This document shows, one piece after another, positions 44,658 through 54,764 of a DNA stretch of 63,266 nt. The stretch lies in contig BPJU01000025.1 of the NCBI GenBank assembly GCA_026004775.1, forward strand, positions 1 to 63,266, given 5' to 3'. The translations under genes were made by a program, and so were the position numbers. Under the pieces are notes generated by a model. The model had not been told where the DNA came from. It saw only the letters and a list, made by a program, of their open reading frames with translations, and made no database searches. Position 1 is the stretch's first letter; the number at the start of each line of letters is the position of its first letter. This stretch comes from Pirellulaceae bacterium. Lineage in GTDB: Bacteria > Planctomycetota > Planctomycetia > Pirellulales > Pirellulaceae.

Positions 44658-47600
44658 CTAGGGCGTCTTTACCGGATCCGGCGGGCGGCTGGGTAACCGC
44701 TTCGGTTCTTGTTCGATCCGCCGCATCACTTCGGCGATGGCACGGTCCAGCTGCGGATCGCGCCCCGCAATAACTTCCAGCGGATCGTTTTCAACCTCGA
44801 TATCCGGGTCCACACCATGACCTTCGATGATCCATTCGCCGGAGGGAGCATTCGTGGCCGAAAGCGGAACAAAGACTTCCCCTCCGTCCAACAGCGGTCC
44901 CAGGCTTGTGATGCCGACGACACCGCCCCAGGTGCGTTTGCCAATCAGCGGTCCCAAGCCGGCCTGGCGGAAACGATACGGAAAAATATCGCCGTCCGAC
45001 GCCGAAGTTTCGTTGATAAGGCACACCATGTGTCCGTGAAAAACCACACTGGGATAAGTCGCTGGTTCATCGCTGAGACTACCAAACCGTGTACCCAGCA
45101 ATTTATTATCGAGCCGCTCCAGAATCCATTGCGAAACATTACCACCGCCGTTGGAGCGAACGTCGATGATCAATCCCTCCTTGCGAATCTGCGGATAGTA
45201 CCATTTGATAAACTCGTAAATACCATCCGCACCCATGTCAGGAATATGAAGATAACCGACCCGCCCTTCGGTTTTTTGTGTAACATATTCGCGGTTCGAT
45301 CGAACCCATTCGTAATATAACAAGTTTTCTTCGCTAAAAATCGGATCGTACGTAATTTTCCGGGCGCCTTCCATGGTGGGCCGGTCGTTGACCGTCAGTG
45401 TTACTGGATGCGTTTTGTGTCGCAGCAAGCGGTAGGGATTATCGTTTCCTTTGAGATCCACTCCGTCAATCGCCAACACGTAATCGCCTTCGCGGACGTC
45501 GATACCCAATTCGGCCAGCGGAGCCCGATACTTCCCTTCGGCATTGTCGCCGCGGAAGATACGTGCAATGCGGTACCGGCCAGCCTCCGCATCCAGCTCG
45601 AAACGGGCGCCCGGCAAACCGACGCGCGGCCGAGGGGGTATCTCGTAATCGCCACCTTGGATATAGCAATGGCCCGCGTTCAGCTCAGCCACCATTTCCC
45701 CCAAGACATAATTCAAATCCGACCGGTGGGCCACATGAGGGAGTAAAGCGCGGTACCGCTCGCCGATCGCCTTCCAATCGTAACCATGCATATTGCGCAC
45801 ATAAAAAAAGTCACGGTACCGCCTCCACACCTCCTCAAAGATCGTTTCCCACTCCTGCCGAGGAATCCGATCTACCATCAATTCGCTTGTGGAAACTGTC
45901 TTTTTTTCGGTGGCCTTGGGGCGCACATCCATAAGCAAGAACTGGTTGCCTTGACGAATCAGTATCTTCTTGCCGTCGTACGAAATAACAAAACTGTCGC
46001 TGCCGTCATGTAAGGTCGATTCTTCGCGTTTTTCGATGTCGAAAATCTGGATCTTGGGTCGCTGGTAACCTTCACGTCCGTAGAAGGGGGCAGAGCGCTT
46101 CGAGAAAACCAAATATCCCTTGACAACATGAAGTCTTCCGATATTGTCCTCGTCCACCGGTACTCGTATCACGCGCTGCCCTATTCCTTCGAAGTCAATT
46201 CGCGTGGCGGAGCCCTTGCCGCCCGTATCCGAGGTGGCTACCGGTTTGTTCTCTCCCTGACCCGACCGCTCCGGGGCTACTTCAACCCGCACTTCGTCAC
46301 TCCGGGGAGGAAACAGATGCGGTACGTCTTTCCTCAAGGTAACGGCAAGAATGGCGGTATCCCGATTCCCCGCATAGTTCCATTCCACCGTACTTATCTG
46401 GGGGGCAAATTGGCGGCGAGCCAGGAAAAACAAGTAGTTGCCGTCTGGATCCCAAGCCGGATTCGACTCGTCGTACCATTCGTCGGTCACGCGGCGGACC
46501 TGTCCATCTTGGACACTCCAGATGTAGATCGAACCGAATTGGTTGGCATCGCTGAGAACAAAGGCCAGGTGTTGGCCGCAAGGTGACCACGAAAAATCGC
46601 GAAGCAGCCCGCGCCGCTCGTCGGCAATTTCAACTACTGACTTGTCGGCCAACGTCACCACGTACAATTTTCCATATTTGTCCGAAAGAGCAATGCGGCG
46701 CCCGTCGGGAGCCCACTCGGGCGAAAACAGCATCCCCTCGAATTGGTGCGTGATCTGCTCGGCCGGGCTACTTCCGTCCTGGGGAACCAGATAAAGTTGG
46801 TCCTCGCCCGAGCGATCCGAAATAAACGCAATCCAACGGCCGTCAGGTGACCAGCGAGCCGCACGATCATGCGCATCGGAAGAATTCGTCAAGTTGCGCG
46901 TGGGGCCTCTTTCGATCGGCGCAGTAAATACGTCACCCCGCGCCACAAACAGCGCGCGCTCCCCATGCGGACTCAAACCGAACCCCTCCAACTGCTTGTC
47001 GGCCGGATAGCGACCCGGCCGCCGAGCCAGCCCGTCGTCCGGCACGTGAATCTCCAAGGTGGTTTGCTCGCCGGACCGAGTGTCGTAGACAACCAAACTT
47101 CCGTTTAACTCATACACGATCCACCGCTTGTTGTCCGAACTGGCCCACCGCACGTCGTAGACCTTCGAATGCGTCAGTTGCTCGACCTTGCCGTCCGCCA
47201 AGCCATAGCGGTACAGATTGAGAGTTCCATCCCGGTCGGAGACAAAGTAGATGTGTTGGCCGATCCACATCGGGTCCCGCTCCGTGCGCACACTGTGGGC
47301 AATACGCTCGGCTCGGTGCGTGGCCAAGTGGAAAATGTAAAGATCCTGAGCCCAACCACCCTGGTAGCGTTTCCACGTGCGAAAGTCACGAAACAGTGGG
47401 CTGTAGACGATGCGTTTGCCATCGGGCGAAAAGTCGCCCGCTCCCGATGTGGGCATAGGGAGCTTCCGCGGCAGACCTCCCTGGCGGTCGACTACGTACA
47501 ACGCCGTCTCGGTGCGACCGCCGTCGGCATCGCGCAGCGATCGAAACAAAATGCTTTTCCCATCGGGCGTCCAACCATACACCTGGTTGTCGTACCCCCA

Positions 47601-47996
47601 ACGAGGTGCCAGCGGCCCGCGAGCCGGATAAAAAGTCAACTGCTGCGGCTCGCCACCCTCAGCCGGTATCACATACACCTGCTCATCCCCGTCGTACTGA
47701 CCCGTAAAAGCGATCCACTTTCCGTCGGGTGAAAACTTCGGGAAAAGCTCTTGACCCGGATGAGCTGTCAGCCGGATCGCCGTACCGCCCTTGGCCGAGG
47801 CTCGCCATAAGTCCCCCCCATAACAGAATACCACCTGCCCCCCGTGGATGTCCGGAAAGCGTAACAGCAGCGTCTGTCCCCACAGGTGACCCGAGGTACC
47901 TGAGCCAAGCCACTTAGAACACACTACCGAAATCACCATAAGCCACAAAAAAGACCGTCTAGCGCGCACCGTTGTCATCCAAGCTGTCTCCCTCAT
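44658..47996 (-). CDS. Tricorn-like S41 protease with beta-propeller and PDZ
   Basis: 1112 residues with a signal peptide (FLWLMVISVVCSKWLGSG). The N-terminal two thirds are WD40/TolB-like propeller repeats (GKWIAFTGQYDGDEQVYVIPAEGGEPQQLTF, GKSILFRSLRDADG, GRWIAFISDRSGEDQLYLVPQDG). A C1-type helical linker, a PDZ domain (LAELGIDVREGDYVLAIDGVDLKGNDNPYRLL) and the S41 catalytic domain follow. The nucleophile Ser is in CLINETSASDGDIFPYRF and GKRTWGGVVG follows. It probably degrades peptides in the periplasm. Confidence 0.93.
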   Translation of the reverse strand: MRETAWMTTVRARRSFLWLMVISVVCSKWLGSGTSGHLWGQTLLLRFPDIHGGQVVFCYGGDLWRASAKGGTAIRLTAHPGQELFPKFSPDGKWIAFTGQYDGDEQVYVIPAEGGEPQQLTFYPARGPLAPRWGYDNQVYGWTPDGKSILFRSLRDADGGRTETALYVVDRQGGLPRKLPMPTSGAGDFSPDGKRIVYSPLFRDFRTWKRYQGGWAQDLYIFHLATHRAERIAHSVRTERDPMWIGQHIYFVSDRDGTLNLYRYGLADGKVEQLTHSKVYDVRWASSDNKRWIVYELNGSLVVYDTRSGEQTTLEIHVPDDGLARRPGRYPADKQLEGFGLSPHGERALFVARGDVFTAPIERGPTRNLTNSSDAHDRAARWSPDGRWIAFISDRSGEDQLYLVPQDGSSPAEQITHQFEGMLFSPEWAPDGRRIALSDKYGKLYVVTLADKSVVEIADERRGLLRDFSWSPCGQHLAFVLSDANQFGSIYIWSVQDGQVRRVTDEWYDESNPAWDPDGNYLFFLARRQFAPQISTVEWNYAGNRDTAILAVTLRKDVPHLFPPRSDEVRVEVAPERSGQGENKPVATSDTGGKGSATRIDFEGIGQRVIRVPVDEDNIGRLHVVKGYLVFSKRSAPFYGREGYQRPKIQIFDIEKREESTLHDGSDSFVISYDGKKILIRQGNQFLLMDVRPKATEKKTVSTSELMVDRIPRQEWETIFEEVWRRYRDFFYVRNMHGYDWKAIGERYRALLPHVAHRSDLNYVLGEMVAELNAGHCYIQGGDYEIPPRPRVGLPGARFELDAEAGRYRIARIFRGDNAEGKYRAPLAELGIDVREGDYVLAIDGVDLKGNDNPYRLLRHKTHPVTLTVNDRPTMEGARKITYDPIFSEENLLYYEWVRSNREYVTQKTEGRVGYLHIPDMGADGIYEFIKWYYPQIRKEGLIIDVRSNGGGNVSQWILERLDNKLLGTRFGSLSDEPATYPSVVFHGHMVCLINETSASDGDIFPYRFRQAGLGPLIGKRTWGGVVGITSLGPLLDGGEVFVPLSATNAPSGEWIIEGHGVDPDIEVENDPLEVIAGRDPQLDRAIAEVMRRIEQEPKRLPSRPPDPVKTP

Positions 47997-48134
47997 TGTC
48001 CCATCATGTGCGTACGCTATCCTGTGGCCTATTCTAGTTCGCAGGACCGGGTTCTACCACACGCAGCGTTGCCGCTCTCTTTCGTAAGCTCGCCAAACCA
48101 TTACGATTTCTTTGCAAAGCCGCCGGCACCCATA

Positions 48135-48186
48135 AACGAAAAAGCGCAGCCACAGCCGCCTCTCTTAGTTGGCTGTTGGCTGCGCT
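48135..48186 (-). terminator. Rho-independent terminator of the ECF sigma operon
   Basis: On the minus strand: GCGCAGCCAACAGCC, a loop, GGCTGTGGCTGCGC, then TTTTTCGTTT. The long, nearly perfect stem is about 75 nt after the stop of the last gene of the minus-strand operon. Confidence 0.85.
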
Positions 48187-48258
48187 TCCGAGGGCTCGCA
48201 AAAGGCCGTCAGTTGTCCTTACGTGAACGGGTCCCGGACATGTACCCTCAACGGCTCT

Positions 48259-49083
48259 TTACCGGCGATCGCGATTCTCTTCCCTGGGCCGATCGCCTTG
48301 CCGGGCTTCGGGTCTGGGGCGATCGCCTTCCCGTGCTCCCGGTCTGGGCCGATCACCTTCCCGTGCTTCCGGTCTGGGTCGATAACCTTCCCGTGCCTCA
48401 GGTCGTGGTCGCGGGAACGAAGAATCCAAGAAGCGAGGTATCCCAGAATAAGGCTCAGATGGCATCCCCTGGAGAGGGAACCCGGATGGATCGACGCCAA
48501 ATGGCTGACCAGGCACACCGGGCCGTCTGGCACCTGGCGGGGGGCCAGGTGGGCCAAGTCGTGCCTCGAGACGTTCCAAGCGTTCCACGATCTGATTAAG
48601 CTTCTGTTCGATCCGCTCGAGCTGCTCGATAACGCCGGGTGGAGGACCAAAAGGTCGGCCTGCTCCGGGCCGGTCCGGCGGTCCGGGTGGGCGGCGTCCG
48701 GGTGGCAAATCGCGACGAGTCGGCGCGGCGGGTCGGTGCGCGTGATGCTCGTCGCGCTTAGCTTCATCGCGGTCGTCATCCTCGTCTTCGCGATCTCGGG
48801 CAGCGTCGCGGCGATGTCGCACCCGTTCGGCCAATTCGCGTTCCTCCCGCTCCTCCCGTTCCTCGCGAGCTTCCTCTCGTCGCTCTCGCTCTTCACGTTC
48901 TTCACGAATTGCCTTGCGTTCGTCCTGCTCTCGCCGCTCGCTGGCCTCCCGCTGCCTTTCCTGTCCGCCTTCGACACGCAGGGCCACAATCACCTGGCGG
49001 TTGTCACGAGGCTCATCGGCCGTCGCGACCCAAGCCGCTCCAAAACACCAAACCAAGCTACTGACAAAACACAACCATCTCAT
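48259..49083 (-). CDS. Secreted Glu/Arg-rich repeat protein, unknown function
   Basis: 274 residues from the second ATG (MRWLCFVSSLVWCFGAAWVATADEP is a signal peptide). The mature part starts with a charged single-helix-like tract (QREASERREQDERKAIREEREERERREE), then a His/Pro stretch, a short coiled coil (VIEQLERIEQKLNQIVERLERLEARLG), and at the C-terminus four to five direct repeats of RPRPEAREGD. I do not recognise a family. It is the last gene of the ECF operon and is followed by a strong terminator. Confidence 0.7.
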   Translation of the reverse strand: MRWLCFVSSLVWCFGAAWVATADEPRDNRQVIVALRVEGGQERQREASERREQDERKAIREEREERERREEAREEREEREERELAERVRHRRDAARDREDEDDDRDEAKRDEHHAHRPAAPTRRDLPPGRRPPGPPDRPGAGRPFGPPPGVIEQLERIEQKLNQIVERLERLEARLGPPGPPPGARRPGVPGQPFGVDPSGFPLQGMPSEPYSGIPRFLDSSFPRPRPEAREGYRPRPEAREGDRPRPGAREGDRPRPEARQGDRPREENRDRR

Positions 49084-49162
49084 AGACACCTCCCGTTCTT
49101 GCCACAATAGCCAACCACGGCATACCCGAATGCTGTTCGCTTACCGCCTCTGCTCAGTAGTT

Positions 49163-49975
49163 TCAGAAGTCGGGCAGCGGTTGATCCCCGGTCAGTTCCC
49201 GAATACGGCGGTCGATCAGCGTGTCGCGAGCTTCCTGGCGCGCTTCGATCGCCTGTCGCGTCCGGGCCAGTTCTTCCTCCAGACGGCGCAACTGCAGGCG
49301 GCGTCGTTCCTGCCGCACCTCAAAATGCTTGGCGACCAGTTCGCGCAACTCTTGCATCAAGGCCTCCCGAGCCTCAGCGGAAGGCGCTTCGCGAATGCGC
49401 GCCGCCACCGACTGAGTGGAACGCTCATACTCCAGGTCGGCCGCATATAGCCGGTACAACTCCGGATCCACTCGCTGCAATTGCCGAACACGTTCCTCAG
49501 GAGGAATAGGGCCCACGCCGAACCCGCCGCTCAAGCCCGGCAGCAGAAAACCCCCGGCGCCATATCCCCCATCGGGAACCGGGACTGCAACCCCAGGGAC
49601 ACCGAGTCCTCCGACCAGAGGTTGCGGGAAACCTGAGGTTGGGCCTGGGTCACGTGGCGGAGCGACGGGAGCATTCGGCCTTCGCTCCGGCGGACGGTCG
49701 CGCGGCGGTCCGGGTGGATGAGGCCGCCCCGGGGGCAGAGCCCGGTCCGCTCGCTCCGCCTCTCTTTGCCGCTCGCCTCTTTCTCCATCCCGCTCTGGGG
49801 CGGCACTTTCGGGCCGCGGGCGCCCAGGCTGATCGCTTTCCGGCCCAACACGCCCCGTGTCCTGGGCCAACGCCCACGAAGCGACTAAACAAATTGCAAC
49901 GACATAAAGGCCAAATCTGCCGGCTCTGGTAGCCCTTCTTGCTTTCCACGGACAAATAGGAATGCGCCCGACCAT
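49163..49975 (-). CDS. Secreted coiled-coil protein of the ECF operon
   Basis: 270 residues. The signal peptide is FGLYVVAICLVASWALAQ. A disordered Pro/Arg/Glu region follows to about 100, then a Gly/Pro segment (VGGLGVPGVAVPVPDGGYG). The C-terminal 110 residues are helical (RQLQRVDPELYRLYAADLEYERSTQ, LRELVAKHFEVRQERRRLQLRRLEEELARTRQAIEARQEARDTLIDRRIREL). I recall similar C-terminal helices in planctomycete genes near ECF sigma factors, but no described function. A periplasmic sensor resembling ZraP/CnrX-type helical proteins is possible (inference). Confidence 0.65.
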   Translation of the reverse strand: MVGRIPICPWKARRATRAGRFGLYVVAICLVASWALAQDTGRVGPESDQPGRPRPESAAPERDGERGERQREAERADRALPPGRPHPPGPPRDRPPERRPNAPVAPPRDPGPTSGFPQPLVGGLGVPGVAVPVPDGGYGAGGFLLPGLSGGFGVGPIPPEERVRQLQRVDPELYRLYAADLEYERSTQSVAARIREAPSAEAREALMQELRELVAKHFEVRQERRRLQLRRLEEELARTRQAIEARQEARDTLIDRRIRELTGDQPLPDF

Positions 49976-49991
49976 GCAAGCGTCTCCGTTA

Positions 49992-50696
49992 TCAGAAGGT
50001 ACTTTGAGCCAACTCAGCTTGTAGTAGTTCGAGCTGATGCGCTATGGGCCAATGCCTGGCAGCCTCGTTCCAATACGGCACGGCTGCCAATTCCACTGAA
50101 ACTTGGGTCAAAGCGGCATCGACCGCCTGGCCCGCTGGTACCGCGTGGTCGCCGTCGTAGGAGGACTGCGCAAGCTCCGGCAGACCGGCCACCGCGAGGT
50201 CCTCTTCGACCTGGCTGGTTTGTGCACCAGCCGCGTCCGACTTGGCAAAGCGCCCATAGTCCCGGGTGTCTGTCGGATACGAACCGCGCACCATTTGCGA
50301 TATCGCATCGCGATTCGGCCCTGGAACCAGCGACGTGACCACGGCAACCGTGGCGATCAACGCAACGGTAACAGCAGCACACGCGGCAAACCAGTTCCGC
50401 CGACTAGCCGCCCGCTGTGAATCGTAGCGATTGCCGCGACGTTCCACACAACTTTCTGCCAGCAATCGTTGTAGCAGCCGTTCGGCATCGACCGGTTGAA
50501 CAAGCTTTTCCATCAATTCGCACCACAATTCCCATTCTTCACCATGAAGAAACTCTTCCTCGGCATTGGGTAGAGACGGCTGCGCAACAGTTTCACGATG
50601 AGTGACCGCTGTCGGCTGGCAGGAAGGCGCCTCCCGAGCCTTTCGTGAATGGTAATCGACTTGCTCGATAGAGCGGTAATTCGTGCGGAAAATCAT
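49992..50696 (-). CDS. Putative anti-sigma factor
   Basis: About 234 residues from ATG 50696, which overlaps the sigma factor stop (ATGA), so the pair is translationally coupled. The cytoplasmic N-part (EEEFLHGEEWELWCELMEKLVQPVDAERLLQRLL) is acidic and helical and lacks a zinc-binding HxxxCxxC motif. One transmembrane helix (WFAACAAVTVALIATVAVVTSLV) lies at about 115-140, followed by a periplasmic domain. This layout and its position make an anti-sigma role likely, although there is no direct family match. Confidence 0.65.
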   Translation of the reverse strand: MIFRTNYRSIEQVDYHSRKAREAPSCQPTAVTHRETVAQPSLPNAEEEFLHGEEWELWCELMEKLVQPVDAERLLQRLLAESCVERRGNRYDSQRAASRRNWFAACAAVTVALIATVAVVTSLVPGPNRDAISQMVRGSYPTDTRDYGRFAKSDAAGAQTSQVEEDLAVAGLPELAQSSYDGDHAVPAGQAVDAALTQVSVELAAVPYWNEAARHWPIAHQLELLQAELAQSTF

Positions 50697-51205
50697 GGTG
50701 CAAACTCGGCCAATAACTTTCTCAAGTTTTTTAATCCCCGGTGACAATGGCTAAGCACGGTATTGAGTGGCAGGTTCATTTGTTCGGCGATTTCGGCAAA
50801 GGACATTTGCCCAAAGTAACGAAGCAGCAGCACGCGCCTTTGTAAGGGACGCAGTTTGTCCAGAGCCTGCTCGACCGCCGCTAGTGCCTCCTGCTCAGCA
50901 CAACTCTGTGCCGGATCCGGATCCGAAGCACAATGGTGCGCGATAGCCTGCTCATCAGCCCGCAGGTGTTTTTCCCGCCGCAGTTGATCCATCACCAGCC
51001 TATCCGCGATGCGAATCAGATAGGCTCGCGGCCGCCCCATTTCCAGATACCGATCTCTCTGCTCCCAACAGCGCCGGAACACCTCTTGCACGACGTCATC
51101 CGCGTCGTGGGCGTTGCGCAGCAGAGCCCAAGCGTAGGCCCTCACGGCCGGGCCGTGCTCCGCCACCCACTGGCTGATGCGTTCTAGGCGTGTGGATGGA
51201 TCCAT
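50693..51205 (-). CDS. ECF-type RNA polymerase sigma factor
   Basis: 170 residues from ATG 51205 (frame open from 51292, but sigma homology starts at MDPSTRLERISQW). Region 2 is AVRAYAWALLRNAHDADDVVQEVFRRCWEQ...RAYLIRIADRLVMDQLRRE, and region 4 is LDKLRPLQRRVLLLRYFGQMSFAEIAEQMNLPLNTVLSHCHRGLKNLRKLL, a clear HTH. It heads a minus-strand operon: sigma, anti-sigma, two secreted proteins, terminator. The operon it controls may be its own (inference). Confidence 0.92.
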   Translation of the reverse strand: MDPSTRLERISQWVAEHGPAVRAYAWALLRNAHDADDVVQEVFRRCWEQRDRYLEMGRPRAYLIRIADRLVMDQLRREKHLRADEQAIAHHCASDPDPAQSCAEQEALAAVEQALDKLRPLQRRVLLLRYFGQMSFAEIAEQMNLPLNTVLSHCHRGLKNLRKLLAEFAP

Positions 51206-51398
51206 CACCGATGCCACTCCCGTTCCGCAATTAATAACGCACCAAGCCGCTGAGTTATTGCAGTGGGCCGCGCGTCCGGGAAACAGAATCACGCCAGATC
51301 AAATGGCTGCAAAGTTCGTTTCCCGTCTTTCGGGACAGTCCCAACCGTCCGCCAGCCCTGGCCCTCAATCTTAGTATGCGTGCCGATTGAGTAACGTG

Positions 51399-51908
51399 CT
51401 AGCTGGCCGAATGGGTGCCGGCGGGTGTCTGTTTCGCAGTTGGGCCGCCTGAAGGAGTTTCCAGCCACTGAGGCAGTGATTCGATGAAGCGCCGGATTTC
51501 ATCGCGCACCCGCCGGTAGTGATCCAGGCCGCGTTCATACGAGGCTTCGGCGGCAGCCAAGCGAGGCGGATCATCGAAGGGCACATGCACGACGCGATGG
51601 ACGCCGGGCAACTGCGGGCAGCTTTGCGAGGCTTCGTCGCAGAGCGTTACCACCAGATCAAACGAGTCCACGGGTAACTCATTCACCGTCTTGCTGAATT
51701 GACGGCTAATGTCGACTCCGGCTTCACGCATCACTTCGACCGCATCCGGATTCAGACCATGCGGCGATGTCCCCGCCGAGTAAGCTTCCAGACGGTCGCC
51801 GAGCAGTTCCCGCGCCCACCCCTCCGCCATCTGGCTGCGACAGGAATTGCCAGTACACAAGAAAAGGACACGAGGCTTACCTGATCGGTTGGGAACCAGG
51901 TCGGTCAT
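51399..51908 (-). CDS. arsC: Arsenate reductase, thioredoxin-coupled LMW-PTP type
   Basis: 169 residues. The P-loop VLFLCTGNSCRSQMAEGWAREL holds C18 (nucleophile) and the CX5R pattern with C18-N-S-C23-R24; the resolving cysteines are C90 and C97 in VVTLCDEASQSCP. This is the four-Cys arrangement of the Staphylococcus pI258-type enzyme. The C-terminus is longer than usual, with a Pro/Thr-rich tail. It follows the sulfatase gene by 23 bp on the same strand; no arsR or efflux gene is nearby. Confidence 0.92.
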   Translation of the reverse strand: MTDLVPNRSGKPRVLFLCTGNSCRSQMAEGWARELLGDRLEAYSAGTSPHGLNPDAVEVMREAGVDISRQFSKTVNELPVDSFDLVVTLCDEASQSCPQLPGVHRVVHVPFDDPPRLAAAEASYERGLDHYRRVRDEIRRFIESLPQWLETPSGGPTAKQTPAGTHSAS

Positions 51909-51931
51909 AGCGGACTCGCTTGTTCAACGTG

Positions 51932-53329
<1,398 letters not shown>

Positions 53330-53621
53330 CGTCGCACAGCCACCGCGGCACCAGGCCGCAAACCGTTACGTTACCCGGGCCGCACTCCGGCCAGCTTTTG
53401 CCAGGAGCGCCCTCCATAATAACCGACAGCCAGCGACCCGCTAAGAGCCCACCAAACAGAAGCTTCGATCCGTTGCCGCCAGCGAAATTCTACCCATGCC
53501 GCATCGGCCGTCGGTGCCGGCGTTGCTAACCGCAATGGAGACGCAGGTGAAGGAACCCGTACGAGTTGTAGTGGTGACATGCTGAGCGGGAATGCGTGCG
53601 CGCTCCGTCGGGCGAATACAC

Positions 53622-54320
53622 CTACGGGCAAGGCACGTCAGAGGCTGATCCGGCAATACCGAATACCTCCTCCAGCCACCGCATGCGGAACACCAAACGA
53701 CATAGCTCGGTTATCGATTCGATCTGCCACTTGCGCATCACGCGCGACCGCCGCAATTCCACGGCTCGAACGGTGATCCCCAGCCGATAGGCGATCTGCT
53801 TGTTGGACAGGCCGGATACCAAGAGTTCGACGCTTTCTTTTTCCCGCTGCGTCAGCCGTTGCCACTTGCGGGAAAGCTCTTCGTACTCTTCCTGCCACCG
53901 CCAGAGCGGGGCCGTAGGACTCAAAACGGAATCCACCAGTTCCATTACGGTTCGGCCCTCCTGGCTACTCCATACAACTACCGTAGTTCCGAATCGCTCT
54001 GTTGCCGCCCAGGATAGCGCTTCTCCGGCTTCAAGCAAAACGATGACCGGACAAAGAATCGCACGCTGCCGCAGCCACCGCAGGCGCCCGCAGGCGTCCT
54101 CCCAACTGCCGGCCTCCACCACCAGGCAACATCGCCCCTCATCGGTTCGGCAGGCGCGCAGTACCGAGTCGGTTTCAACTTCCCAAAAAGCCCAATTTCT
54201 TGCCTGGACCTCCTCCCGCAGCGATCGCTGTAACGCTGCAAATTTTGAGTCAGGCCGCACCGGCCAGTAACAGACCCGCTGGCAGCGTGAATCCGTTCGC
54301 GGCAAAGGTGACACAATCAT
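53622..54320 (-). CDS. LuxR-type transcription regulator with degenerate receiver
   Basis: About 232 residues from ATG 54320 (frame open from 54437; the start is unsure). The C-terminal GerE HTH is RLTQREKESVELLVSGLSNKQIAYRLGITVRAVELRRSRVMRKWQIES. The N-domain (about 10-140) has the layout of a response-regulator receiver (LVVEAGSWEDACGRLRWLRQR...CPVIVLLEAG) but no clear phospho-Asp acceptor. It is divergent from narK across a 444-bp gap, so it is a good candidate nitrate or nitrogen regulator (inference). That gap contains no other gene; 53330-53621 has only a doubtful 60-odd residue frame. Confidence 0.8.
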   Translation of the reverse strand: MIVSPLPRTDSRCQRVCYWPVRPDSKFAALQRSLREEVQARNWAFWEVETDSVLRACRTDEGRCCLVVEAGSWEDACGRLRWLRQRAILCPVIVLLEAGEALSWAATERFGTTVVVWSSQEGRTVMELVDSVLSPTAPLWRWQEEYEELSRKWQRLTQREKESVELLVSGLSNKQIAYRLGITVRAVELRRSRVMRKWQIESITELCRLVFRMRWLEEVFGIAGSASDVPCP

Positions 54321-54764
54321 CTCGGCTGGAATACCCACGCGCCCTAACCCATCGTGATACACCGGTCGTGTCGGCCCAGCTCCCATCTGCCCTTGGCCAA
54401 TCACTCCCCATCGGGGCACTTGCCTGGGTTTCCGCACCAGTAGAAATGCAACTGGTGTGCCGAACAGCCGGTGTCTGTGGGTGTAATCGTGATGGCCGAA
54501 GAATGAAGCACCTTGTGTTGGGAAGCGTGACTTTATTTTTGTGGATGTCCCATTTTGCTGCTTAATGGCGCAGCACCGTTGCCTGCTATCTAGTCATGGG
54601 GAAGTCCAGAGCTATGGCCGAAATTCGATGATTTTGTTTCGTTTTGCGCAATTTCGAACAGAAACCATCGTTGCGGCGCCGGCCTTGCCAGAAGCTCGGT
54701 AAACGGAGCTGTCGCGCCTTGGCAGCGCAAGAAAAAAGGTGTACCGCAAGGCCAGGAGGAGCAG

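Noticed and set aside
48006-49110. Plus-strand ORFs of 197 and 313 residues opposite the Glu/Arg-rich gene
   Set aside because: They arise from the GC-skewed repeats of the minus-strand gene. They have no SD or family resemblance, and the minus-strand gene has a signal peptide and terminator.
53371-53580. Small minus-strand ORF with a hydrophobic segment
   Set aside because: No SD, unusual composition and no recognisable family; too weak to list as a gene.
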